From Actinomycetota bacterium (GTDB taxonomy: Bacteria; Actinomycetota; Actinomycetes; Nanopelagicales; Nanopelagicaceae), in NCBI GenBank assembly GCA_947452525.1, contig CANGCW010000046.1, forward strand, positions 1-7,315: a DNA stretch of 7,315 nt. Reading direction: 5' to 3'. Positions 1 through 7,078 of this stretch are shown here, one piece after another (the stretch's first letter is position 1; each line of letters starts with the position of its first letter). Both the position numbers and the translations under genes were made by a program. The notes beneath the pieces are model-generated. The model was not told the origin of the DNA, did not search any database, and worked only from the letters and a program-made list of their open reading frames with translations.

Positions 1-1808
1 AATCTCTCGGCTTCAATAACAGCATCCACAATAGAACCGCCGAGGTTGCGACGAAACTCTTTTAACTCTGCTCCGAATTCGGTGAAGCGCGCCGCGCCCT
101 CCTCGGAGAAGGTACCTGGAGCAGCCTCAGAGATTCGATCCAGAGCTTCGATGATGGAGCCAACTGCAAAGTCATCGCCCTCCATGGTGCTCGGCGCTCC
201 CCCAGCAAGGATCTTCTCTAAAGTTGAAGAGCGACCCATCTGAGATGAATCAGTTAACTTTCGCGCAAAGCGACCGAGCGCACGCAAATCTTTTGCGCCG
301 AGGGCGAGGCGAGGGCCAATGAGAATTCGTGCAAGAGCTGTGCCTGCGTTGGGATCAGTAGCACTGCGAAGAAGCGCAATGATGTCTGCAACTTCGGGAA
401 CATGCATAAGCCCAGCAAGGCCGACCACTTCTGTTGGGATGGACTTCTCACGGAGAGCGTTCTCAATCTCGGGAATATATTTCTTTGAGCGTACTAATAC
501 GGAGAAGGTTGGTCGCTCCTGCTCTTCATGCTTCGGATCAAACCACTTCTTCGCGATGTACTCGGCAATCGCATCGGCCTCTTCAGTGCGAGTGAGATAG
601 CGACCGCACTTCAGCTCGCCCTCACCCACATGTGGCTTTGCTTCGAGCGCTTTCACTGTCACTGAAGCACCGAACCGCTCGCCCGCCTCAGCAACTATCG
701 CATTAGAGAATTCAAGAATCTTGCGATCATTTCTCCATGAGGTGAGGAGATCGAACTTCTCAACCTGGCCAACTGCGTTAAAGTCATTCTCAAATTGATT
801 CATCGTGCCGGAAGACGCTCCGCGCCAACCGTAAATAGCCTGGTTAGGATCACCCACCGCCGTAACCGGATAGCCATCACCGAAAAGTGCAGATAAGAAT
901 CTGATCTGGGATTGCGAGGTATCTTGGTATTCATCCAAGAGAACTACCTTGTATTTGCCACGTTCGATCTCGGCAACATCAGGGAGTTCGTTAACGAGGG
1001 AAGCCGCCATGCTCATCTGATCATCAAAGCTAAATCGACCCTCAATAGTTCTGAGTCTTCTGGATTCATCCACCATGTGAAGAATCGCTAAGCGTTGACG
1101 GAGCATGACGATGCACTCTGCGACATCATTATTGCTTGGACCTGGAATCGCCTCAAACTTCGCTAACAAATCACGAGTAACTCCGCGGACATCCTCAACC
1201 GAAACACCATGTTCACCAATTTGCGATGCAAGACTATGGAGCTTTTGAATCACCCAGTCAGCAGCATGCTTTAACTCATACTCTTGTCGGTCAAAGTTAA
1301 GGACAAGGTTCTGATCCAACATCCATGCCGCAGCCTCACCGAGTGGCGCTGCTTGGGCATCGATCCCCATACGGATTCCATGCTCTCCAAGGACCTTTCC
1401 TGCATAAGAGTGATAGGTGGAGACATCTACGGTGAGATCTAGCGATTGCCCAGTATCAGGATCCATCGGGAGCGCGCCAACACTCTGAAGTTGGCGGAGG
1501 CGCTTACGAATACGGGTTGCAAGTTCGCCTGCTGCCTTACGGGTAAAGGTAAGTCCCAAAATCTCACTGGGCTTCACTACCCCATTAGCAACTAACCAGA
1601 GCACCCGTTGGCTCATCGTCTCGGTCTTACCGGAGCCAGCACCAGCTATGACGAGAGTTGGGCCCCAGTGCTTTGAATTAATAATCTGTGATTGAGCAGC
1701 AGTTGGTTCAATGTACTTTCCGCCAGCATCTTTAATCTTCTTCGCTATGAAGAGAGCATCTCTCTCCTGCTCTAGTTCAATCTTTCCATTCACTATAGGT
1801 GCGCTCAT
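1..1808 (-). CDS. adnB: AdnB, leading motor-nuclease subunit of the AdnAB DNA-break resection complex (partial, N-terminal 602 residues)
   Basis: UvrD/Rep-like superfamily 1 helicase subunit; in mycobacterial AdnAB it is the leading 3'-to-5' motor that unwinds broken DNA ends for resection and recombination. Visible motifs: Q-motif region EPTAAQ (34-39); Walker A AGAGSGKT (55-62, Lys61); motif Ia GLTFTRKAAGEL (85-96); motif Ic STYHSYA (130-136); Walker B LLDEYQDTSQ with Asp292-Glu293; motif III GDPNQAIYGWRGA (319-331, Gln323); motif IV LLTSWRND with Arg359. All are canonical, so this motor looks fully active. The reading frame is open from the start to base 1. Motifs V and VI and the C-terminal RecB-like nuclease must lie beyond base 1, since family members are about 1,100 residues. 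ATG 1808-1806 is the first possible start because an in-frame TGA sits at 1814-1812. It overlaps the adnA stop as ATGA. No strong Shine-Dalgarno is seen, so translation is probably coupled to adnA. Naming rests on gene order, adnA then adnB as in mycobacteria, and on the intact motor. Confidence 0.93.
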   Translation of the reverse strand, partial: MSAPIVNGKIELEQERDALFIAKKIKDAGGKYIEPTAAQSQIINSKHWGPTLVIAGAGSGKTETMSQRVLWLVANGVVKPSEILGLTFTRKAAGELATRIRKRLRQLQSVGALPMDPDTGQSLDLTVDVSTYHSYAGKVLGEHGIRMGIDAQAAPLGEAAAWMLDQNLVLNFDRQEYELKHAADWVIQKLHSLASQIGEHGVSVEDVRGVTRDLLAKFEAIPGPSNNDVAECIVMLRQRLAILHMVDESRRLRTIEGRFSFDDQMSMAASLVNELPDVAEIERGKYKVVLLDEYQDTSQSQIRFLSALFGDGYPVTAVGDPNQAIYGWRGASSGTMNQFENDFNAVGQVEKFDLLTSWRNDRKILEFSNAIVAEAGERFGASVTVKALEAKPHVGEGELKCGRYLTRTEEADAIAEYIAKKWFDPKHEEQERPTFSVLVRSKKYIPEIENALREKSIPTEVVGLAGLMHVPEVADIIALLRSATDPNAGTALARILIGPRLALGAKDLRALGRFARKLTDSSQMGRSSTLEKILAGGAPSTMEGDDFAVGSIIEALDRISEAAPGTFSEEGAARFTEFGAELKEFRRNLGGSIVDAVIEAER

Positions 1809-4800
1809 TTTTCAATCACGCTCTTTCCACGCGCTTGAACAGGGCAGAGTCCCCGCAATGAACAGCGATCACACTGGCCATTCGCGATCGCGTTAAAGGC
1901 ACTTCCTGCCATGCCTTCGGCAACCTGATGAAGCTCTTCCTTAAATGGCTCTGAGTCGAGAGCGCTCTGCGGGAGCGCCTCGTTCTTCTTTGTCTGCTTG
2001 GCGACGTAGAGAAGCTCTGCACCACCTGCATGAGTGATATCTGGAATTGTTAATGGAATGGGGTTGCCGTTCTCATCTTCGCGAGCAACCCATGCTGCCT
2101 TCTCAATTGCTAATTGATAGGCCTTCAATTGGCGATGCTCTTCAACATCCTCGCCAGTCGGAATGGAACTACCTGTTTTAATATCGACGATGAAGAGTGA
2201 GCCCTTATCCTCAGTTACTTCGAGGCGGTCAACACTTCCGGTAATAGTTGCACGGCCCTCTTCATACTCAAATCTCTGCTCAACGGCGATAAGTTCGCGC
2301 TTATTCTTCTCATGCCAATCGAAGAAGCGCTCAATCATGAAGATAACTTTTGCCTGCTCGAACTCGCGAACCCAACCAGAGTTAGTGCCTACGATTCCCC
2401 ATGCCTCTTTAATTGCAGTGATTGCTTCATCCTCGGTGAGTTCTGGGCGCTCATGCTTCAGGGCGGCAAGTGCGTGAACCGCTATTCCCACTAATTGATA
2501 ATTCGTATCGCCATCTTGAACGCCACTCTTCTCGAGGAACCATTTCAATTCACAATCCAAGAAACTTTGAATTCCACTTGGAGAGATGAATACCTGCTTA
2601 GCCTCTTCGACAAGTGGTTCTGTAGTGCTGATTTTGCGCACGCCGAGCCAATACTTTGGATGAGCAGCGCTAACTCCCTCAGATGAAAGTTTGGCTAGCA
2701 GTCCTGCAAGAAATTCACTTCGCTCTGGCGCAAGATCGGGTGAGAGAAGTTCAGATCTCAATGTCGCAACGAGGGCCTGCTCGGTTAGGGTGCGTGGGAG
2801 ATCCCGCTTGATGCCTTCATCAACACTTACGCCATAGAGATACTCATGCAACTCTTCGAAGTAACGTGAAGGTTGAACTTCCTCTTCGGCAAGCGCTGTG
2901 ACGATCAACTTCTTCTTCGCACGCGTAACAGCAACGTGCCAGAGCCGTCGCTCATCTTCTACGAGTGCCGATGCCGCAGATGCCGCGAGCTCTTGCTTGG
3001 AGGTGATTTCAGTGCGACGGTGTTCTGATAACCGCTCGGAGCCAAGGAGTGAGCCGCGCTCTTTCAGATTGGGCCACTGACCTTCCTGAACTCCTGGCAG
3101 CGCAACAATCTCCCATTCGAGACCTTTGGCGCCATGAACAGTGAGCAATGAGACGACATCCTCGCGTTGAGCTGAGAAACTAATGGCATCACTCTGCAGC
3201 CGTTCGCCCGAGATCTGCTCGAGGAATTGAAGCGGGGATGCACCTTGCATGCGCTCTGAGAAGCGACGCGCAGCCTCAAAAAGTTGAATCACGCTATCGA
3301 GATCACGATCAGCAGCGGCGCCTCGTGTGCCACCTTTAAGTGCACGCGTTCGCCACAACTCTGGAATCGACTCCCCCTGATAGCTCTTTGCGTTGCTCCA
3401 GACCGCCCACAGTAATTCGGAGATTTCGTGTCGTGACTTTCTCGCAGTTGCAATCAACTCACGGAGGCGAATGAGAGGAATAATGAGTGAATCATCGATA
3501 TCAAGTGTGATGGGATCTTTAATCGCATCAATCATCATCTGCGTTGTCGAACGGAGATCGTCATCGCTTCTCGCTTGAGTAAGCGCAGCACGTATATGGC
3601 GAAGTTGTAGTGCATCTGCGCCGCAGATTTCAGAGAGGAGTAACTCTTGAATGCTCTCCCAATTCTTGGGGTCTATCTCATCAGAACGGAGTGCAAAACG
3701 TGCAGCAAGCAGGATAGGTCTAATCGCTGGATTCTCAGAGAGCGGTAGCGCCTCTGCCTGGGCAGATACAGGAATATGATGTTGAGAAAAGGCGCGGAGA
3801 ATGGCTGCAACTTGCTCGCCTGGCGTGCGGACAATGATCGCCATCTCCGACCATGGAACGCCATCTTCCAGGTGGGCCTTCCGTAACTTGTGAGCAATGT
3901 AATTTGCAGATTCTGTGTGCGAGGAGAAGAGCGAGGCATCGATACTTTCAACCTTCTCGGTGCTGGCTGCAGGATCCGACGATTCTTCAGATTCGACCTC
4001 CTCGGAACCAGCGATAGGCGAAGCGTTCTTGGCAAGAGTTCGCTTTCTGGTGGGAGATGCACCACGGAAGCGAGCGGCAACTTCGACGCCCAACTTCACC
4101 AGCTCTTCATTGCTCCGCAAAACTTCGCTGAGGTGGAGAACGCTTGAGGTGTTCTCCTGGAGCCAACGGAGCGAGCCATCTGGATCTGCGCCACGGAAGC
4201 GCCCAACAGATGAATCAGGGTCACAGAAGATCAGAAGATCATCACCAGCGATTTCTTTAAGGAGGAGGCGTTGAGAGAGATCGCTCTCCTGAAACTCGTC
4301 CACGATAATTGTTGTATAACGCTTTCTATAACTCTCACGGATGGCAGCGTTCTTACGTAAGACATCGAGTGCGAGAAGAAGATTCTCGCTCGTATCGATG
4401 CGAATCGGACCTTCACCAACGCTCTGGTCACGCATAATCATTGTGTGGCGATATGAGATCCAGAACTCGGCTGCGCTCTTCCAATATGGCGCGTCTAACT
4501 TCTCCCCCAGCGCAACTAAATCGCGCGGGGTTAAATCTGATTCGGTGGCACGCGATATGAGATCACGAATCTCTCTCACGAAGCCATGTGTCGTAACGGC
4601 GCGTTCTAAATCTGGATGCCACGCTATCTTTGCATACTCGTTATCGAGGAGATCTTTAATGAATGCATCCTGCTCTGCACCAGAGACCAGAATGTATGGA
4701 CGATCATCGGGAGAGGACTTCTCATTGAGAATAGAGAATGCGAGTGAGTGGAAGGTTCGCGAAAGTGGCTCAAACGATGTGGAACCGGCACGAATCGCTA

Positions 4801-5056
4801 TCTGATCACGGAGATCTGCCGCTCTATCGCGACCATAGGTGAGAATAAGAATGGAGTTCGGATCAACACCCTCATTGACTCGTGCAATAACGGATTCGAT
4901 AAGTGTTGAAGTCTTACCCGTACCCGGTCCACCAAGGACGGTGAGAGGTGAATTGCGGTGGGCAATGACAGCTGCTTGCGCCTCGGTAGGAGTGAACCCC
5001 TGTGCCGCCGACGGTCTGCGCTTGAGAATCAGCGCAGGCGTGGGTTGGGAGGTCAT
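1805..5056 (-). CDS. adnA: AdnA, motor-nuclease subunit of the AdnAB DNA-break resection complex
   Basis: 1083-residue cytoplasmic partner of AdnB; known AdnA proteins are of similar length. The N-terminal part is a UvrD-like motor: Q-motif FTPTEAQ (21-27), Walker A GGPGTGKT (42-49, Lys48), motif Ia LTYGRDRAADL (72-82), Walker B IVDEFQES (Asp253-Glu254), motif IV LSEVLRS (Arg314), motif V TVHGAKGLEWE (639-649) and motif VI VAVTRAKKKL (708-717, Arg712). Motif III reads CDPDSSVGRFRGADP (278-292) and lacks the usual glutamine. The C-terminal part (about 822-1075) is a RecB-family nuclease: His861, Asp943 in GSVDRLE, Asp958 and Lys960 in VDIKTG, then QLKAYQLA (976-983). Cys835, Cys1062, Cys1065 and Cys1071 form the four-cysteine pattern of iron-sulphur nucleases of the AddB type. 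Residues 337-380 are a Ser/Glu-rich, probably disordered linker. An in-frame TAA at 5062-5060 leaves ATG 5056 as the only start; no Shine-Dalgarno precedes it. It is not AddA or RecB: a second full motor gene follows directly, as in AdnAB loci. Confidence 0.95.
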   Translation of the reverse strand: MTSQPTPALILKRRPSAAQGFTPTEAQAAVIAHRNSPLTVLGGPGTGKTSTLIESVIARVNEGVDPNSILILTYGRDRAADLRDQIAIRAGSTSFEPLSRTFHSLAFSILNEKSSPDDRPYILVSGAEQDAFIKDLLDNEYAKIAWHPDLERAVTTHGFVREIRDLISRATESDLTPRDLVALGEKLDAPYWKSAAEFWISYRHTMIMRDQSVGEGPIRIDTSENLLLALDVLRKNAAIRESYRKRYTTIIVDEFQESDLSQRLLLKEIAGDDLLIFCDPDSSVGRFRGADPDGSLRWLQENTSSVLHLSEVLRSNEELVKLGVEVAARFRGASPTRKRTLAKNASPIAGSEEVESEESSDPAASTEKVESIDASLFSSHTESANYIAHKLRKAHLEDGVPWSEMAIIVRTPGEQVAAILRAFSQHHIPVSAQAEALPLSENPAIRPILLAARFALRSDEIDPKNWESIQELLLSEICGADALQLRHIRAALTQARSDDDLRSTTQMMIDAIKDPITLDIDDSLIIPLIRLRELIATARKSRHEISELLWAVWSNAKSYQGESIPELWRTRALKGGTRGAAADRDLDSVIQLFEAARRFSERMQGASPLQFLEQISGERLQSDAISFSAQREDVVSLLTVHGAKGLEWEIVALPGVQEGQWPNLKERGSLLGSERLSEHRRTEITSKQELAASAASALVEDERRLWHVAVTRAKKKLIVTALAEEEVQPSRYFEELHEYLYGVSVDEGIKRDLPRTLTEQALVATLRSELLSPDLAPERSEFLAGLLAKLSSEGVSAAHPKYWLGVRKISTTEPLVEEAKQVFISPSGIQSFLDCELKWFLEKSGVQDGDTNYQLVGIAVHALAALKHERPELTEDEAITAIKEAWGIVGTNSGWVREFEQAKVIFMIERFFDWHEKNKRELIAVEQRFEYEEGRATITGSVDRLEVTEDKGSLFIVDIKTGSSIPTGEDVEEHRQLKAYQLAIEKAAWVAREDENGNPIPLTIPDITHAGGAELLYVAKQTKKNEALPQSALDSEPFKEELHQVAEGMAGSAFNAIANGQCDRCSLRGLCPVQARGKSVIEK

Positions 5057-5118
5057 GGCTTAATTAAACACAAAGGCTGGGACATTTCTGCCCCAGCCTT
5101 TGTGTTTATAACTCTCAT
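5053..5118 (-). other. Possible 21-codon leader reading frame overlapping the adnA start
   Basis: An ATG at 5118-5116 opens a 21-codon frame (begins MRVINTKAG, ends LCLIKP) that ends with TGA 5055-5053, overlapping the adnA ATG as ATGA, the same arrangement as the adnA-adnB junction. It spans the whole terminator hairpin, so a ribosome translating it would melt the stem. Against it: AAGGA at 5125-5121 is only 2 bases from the ATG, too close for a normal ribosome-binding site; the hairpin largely dictates the encoded residues; and the TGA arises automatically because adnA begins ATGA. Listed as a hypothesis, not as a confident gene. Confidence 0.15.
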
Positions 5119-5134
5119 TTTCCTTGCTTACTGG
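5057..5134 (-). promoter_or_regulatory. typA-adnA intergenic region: candidate adnA promoter or leader
   Basis: This 78-bp stretch must hold the adnA start signals unless adnA depends on read-through from typA. On the minus strand there are two candidate -10 elements. TATAAA at 5110-5105 would start a transcript near 5098, exactly where the inner GGCTGGG stem begins. TTTAAT at 5068-5063 has the right spacing to start at the A of the adnA ATG, giving a leaderless mRNA. Neither has a convincing -35 hexamer. No actinobacterial LexA-type GAAC-N4-GTTC site is seen here. A 21-codon reading frame (5118-5053) also crosses the region. The region is clearly regulatory by position; which element is used is inference. 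Confidence 0.35.
5065..5108 (-). terminator. Intrinsic terminator of the ychF-typA transcript (possibly bidirectional)
   Basis: A perfect 17-bp inverted repeat: arms 5065-5081 and 5092-5108 around a 10-base loop (5082-5091). The inner stem is GC-rich (GGCTGGG/CCCAGCC) and the outer stem is AT-rich. On the minus strand the 3' arm runs into TTTGTGTTTAATTAA, giving the U-rich end of a rho-independent terminator, 26 bases after the typA stop. By symmetry the plus strand reads CCTTTGTGTTTATAA, so it could also stop plus-strand transcripts, although no plus-strand gene is near. The hairpin ends only 8 bases before the adnA ATG, so it could also influence adnA expression. Confidence 0.85.
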
Positions 5135-7048
5135 CTAGGCGTTCTGATTTGCCTTCTTGGTACGTGAAGCAGAGCGAGCACGCTCGTTCTGATCAAGGAT
5201 CACCTTGCGAACGCGAACTTGCTTCGGAGTTACCTCAATGCACTCATCTTCACGGCAGAACTCAAGAGCCTGCTCCATGTTGAGAAGCTTAGGTGGAATC
5301 AAACGCTCCATCTCATCTGCGCCAGCTGAACGAATATTGGTCAACTTCTTCTCACGAACTGCGTTGACATCCATATCTTCTGGACGGGCATTCTCGCCGA
5401 CGACCATACCTTCATAAACATCTGCACCGACCTCAACGAAGATGCTTCCGCGATCTTGAAGAGCGAAGAGTGCGTATGAGGTGACAACGCCGCGACGATC
5501 TGAGACGAGTGACCCGGTGAGGCGGGTACGAATCTCGCCATGCCAGTTCTCGTATCCATCGAATACGTGGTGGAGAAGTCCGGTTCCGCGAGTCTCAGTA
5601 AGGAACTCGGTACGGAAACCAATGAGTCCTCGTGATGGAACCTTGTAATCCATACGGATCCAACCAGTTCCGTGGTTCACCATCTGCTCCATGCGACCTT
5701 TACGGAGCGCCATCAACTGTGTGACAACGCCGAGGTACTCCTCAGGAATATCAATCGTGAGACGCTCTGTTGGCTCTTGAAGTTTTCCATCAACAACCTT
5801 GGTAACTACCTGAGGCTTTCCGACAGTCAACTCAAAACCTTCACGACGCATGATCTCAACGAGCACTGCAAGCTGAAGCTCGCCGCGACCCTGGACCTCC
5901 CAGGTATCTGGGCGTTCCGTGTTGAGAACGCGCAATGAGACGTTACCGATGAGCTCTGCATCAAGACGGTTCTTCACAACGCGAGCCGTGAGTTTTGTTC
6001 CTGAGCTTCCTGCCAAAGGTGAGGTATTGATACCGATTGTCATCGAGATCGATGGCTCATCCACAGTAATAAGCGGAAGTGCATGTGCCTGATCAGGATC
6101 TGCAAGAGTCTCACCGAGAGTGATGGTCTCGATACCTGCAACAGCGATGATGTCGCCAGGACCAGCCTCAAGTGCTGGAACGCGCTCAAGACCATCAGTG
6201 ATGAGAAGTTCAGAGATCTTTACGCGCTCTGAAGTTCCATCGGTCTTCATCCACATTGCCGTCATACCCTTTTTAATCGTGCCTTCATGGATACGGCAGA
6301 GGGCAAGACGACCGAGGTAAGGAGATGAGTCAAGGTTTGTTACGTGAGCTTGGAGTGGAGCGCCCTCATGATAGACAGGTGCTGGAATGGTCTTGAAGAT
6401 TGTCTCAAAGAGAACATCGAGGTTCTCTTCGTCTGGAAGACCACCGTTCTCAGGACGATTAAGTGAAGCACGTCCATTCTTTGCAGATGCATAAACGATC
6501 GGGAATTCAATCTGCTCTTCATTCGCATCGAGATCAAGGAAGAGTGCATATGCCTCATCCACAACTTCTGCGATACGTGAATCGGGGCGATCGACCTTAT
6601 TAATAACAAGAATGACGGGAAGGTTCTTCTCAAGGGCTTTGCGCAACACGAAACGTGTCTGTGGGAGTGGGCCTTCTGATGCATCGACGAGGAGGATTAC
6701 TCCATCAACCATCTCAAGTCCGCGCTCTACTTCGCCGCCGAAATCTGCGTGGCCTGGTGTATCGATGATGTTGACGATCTGCTTTCCGCGCTTAACCGCG
6801 GTGTTCTTGGCAAGGATGGTAATTCCCTTTTCGCGCTCAAGGTCCATTGAGTCCATAACGCGATCGCGGTTCTCTCCCTCTTTCTGGTGTTCAGAGAATG
6901 CACCAGATTGGGTCAACATCGCATCAACGAGCGTTGTCTTTCCATGGTCAACGTGAGCGATGATCGCGACGTTACGCAACTCATCGCGGGATTTGAGTTC
7001 GCCAGTAATAAAAGGGCTCTTCTCGTACTTTGCTTTACCTATTGTCAT
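5135..7048 (-). CDS. typA: Ribosome-associated translational GTPase TypA/BipA
   Basis: 637-residue cytoplasmic GTPase related to EF-G and LepA that binds ribosomes and affects 50S assembly and growth under stress or cold. The GTPase domain shows all five G motifs: AHVDHGKT (31-38), EKGITI with Thr77, DTPGH (96-100), NKVD (150-153) and SAK (188-190). An EF-Tu-like beta-barrel follows (about 228-330), then EF-G domain III-like (about 333-412) and domain V-like (about 425-510) modules with the TypA hallmark PSRGLIGFR (471-479), and the TypA-specific C-terminal domain (about 515-620). It ends in a short basic tail (RARSASRTKK). Length fits actinobacterial TypA. The N-terminus is about 20 residues longer than in E. 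coli. ATG 7048 is the first possible start, because an in-frame TAA lies at 7069-7067; GGGA at 7057-7054, five bases upstream, is a weak ribosome-binding site. It starts 30 bp after ychF with no terminator between, so the two are probably cotranscribed; a hairpin follows its stop. Confidence 0.98.
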   Translation of the reverse strand: MTIGKAKYEKSPFITGELKSRDELRNVAIIAHVDHGKTTLVDAMLTQSGAFSEHQKEGENRDRVMDSMDLEREKGITILAKNTAVKRGKQIVNIIDTPGHADFGGEVERGLEMVDGVILLVDASEGPLPQTRFVLRKALEKNLPVILVINKVDRPDSRIAEVVDEAYALFLDLDANEEQIEFPIVYASAKNGRASLNRPENGGLPDEENLDVLFETIFKTIPAPVYHEGAPLQAHVTNLDSSPYLGRLALCRIHEGTIKKGMTAMWMKTDGTSERVKISELLITDGLERVPALEAGPGDIIAVAGIETITLGETLADPDQAHALPLITVDEPSISMTIGINTSPLAGSSGTKLTARVVKNRLDAELIGNVSLRVLNTERPDTWEVQGRGELQLAVLVEIMRREGFELTVGKPQVVTKVVDGKLQEPTERLTIDIPEEYLGVVTQLMALRKGRMEQMVNHGTGWIRMDYKVPSRGLIGFRTEFLTETRGTGLLHHVFDGYENWHGEIRTRLTGSLVSDRRGVVTSYALFALQDRGSIFVEVGADVYEGMVVGENARPEDMDVNAVREKKLTNIRSAGADEMERLIPPKLLNMEQALEFCREDECIEVTPKQVRVRKVILDQNERARSASRTKKANQNA

Positions 7049-7078
7049 TTCGTTCCCATATCCCTTTTATGCGTTGAA
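7049..7078 (-). promoter_or_regulatory. ychF-typA intergenic spacer with weak typA ribosome-binding site
   Basis: This 30-bp spacer has no inverted repeat, supporting cotranscription of ychF and typA. On the minus strand it carries AAAAGGGA (7068-7061), 12 bases before the typA ATG, and GGGA (7057-7054), 5 bases before it. The nearer one has the usable spacing but pairs weakly with the 16S tail, and the better match is rather far. No clear -10/-35 pair fits in the gap. Confidence 0.5.

Noticed and set aside
2163..2477. Plus-strand open frames inside adnA and typA, such as 2163-2477, 4341-4805 and 6612-6956
   Set aside because: They lie opposite strongly conserved minus-strand genes, lack recognisable domains, and have the Ser/Arg-rich composition typical of antisense shadows.
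1..5056. Assignment of the two helicase genes as AddA/AddB, RecB or UvrD/PcrA
   Set aside because: UvrD/PcrA lack a nuclease. AddB has a degenerate motor and different layout. Here both subunits have UvrD-like motors with Walker A and B, and the complete one carries an Fe-S RecB nuclease, with adnA-adnB order and ATGA overlap.
5065..5108. The perfect inverted repeat as a mobile-element end, attachment site or transcription-factor operator
   Set aside because: Position just after a stop codon, GC-rich core, AT-rich outer stem and T-rich 3' flank fit an intrinsic terminator. No flanking duplication or second copy was seen in the window.
7045..7059. A four-codon minus-strand frame (MGTK, stop) overlapping the typA ATG as ATGA
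   Set aside because: The stop arises automatically because typA begins ATGA, and four codons is easily chance. The ATG sits only two bases from AGGGA.
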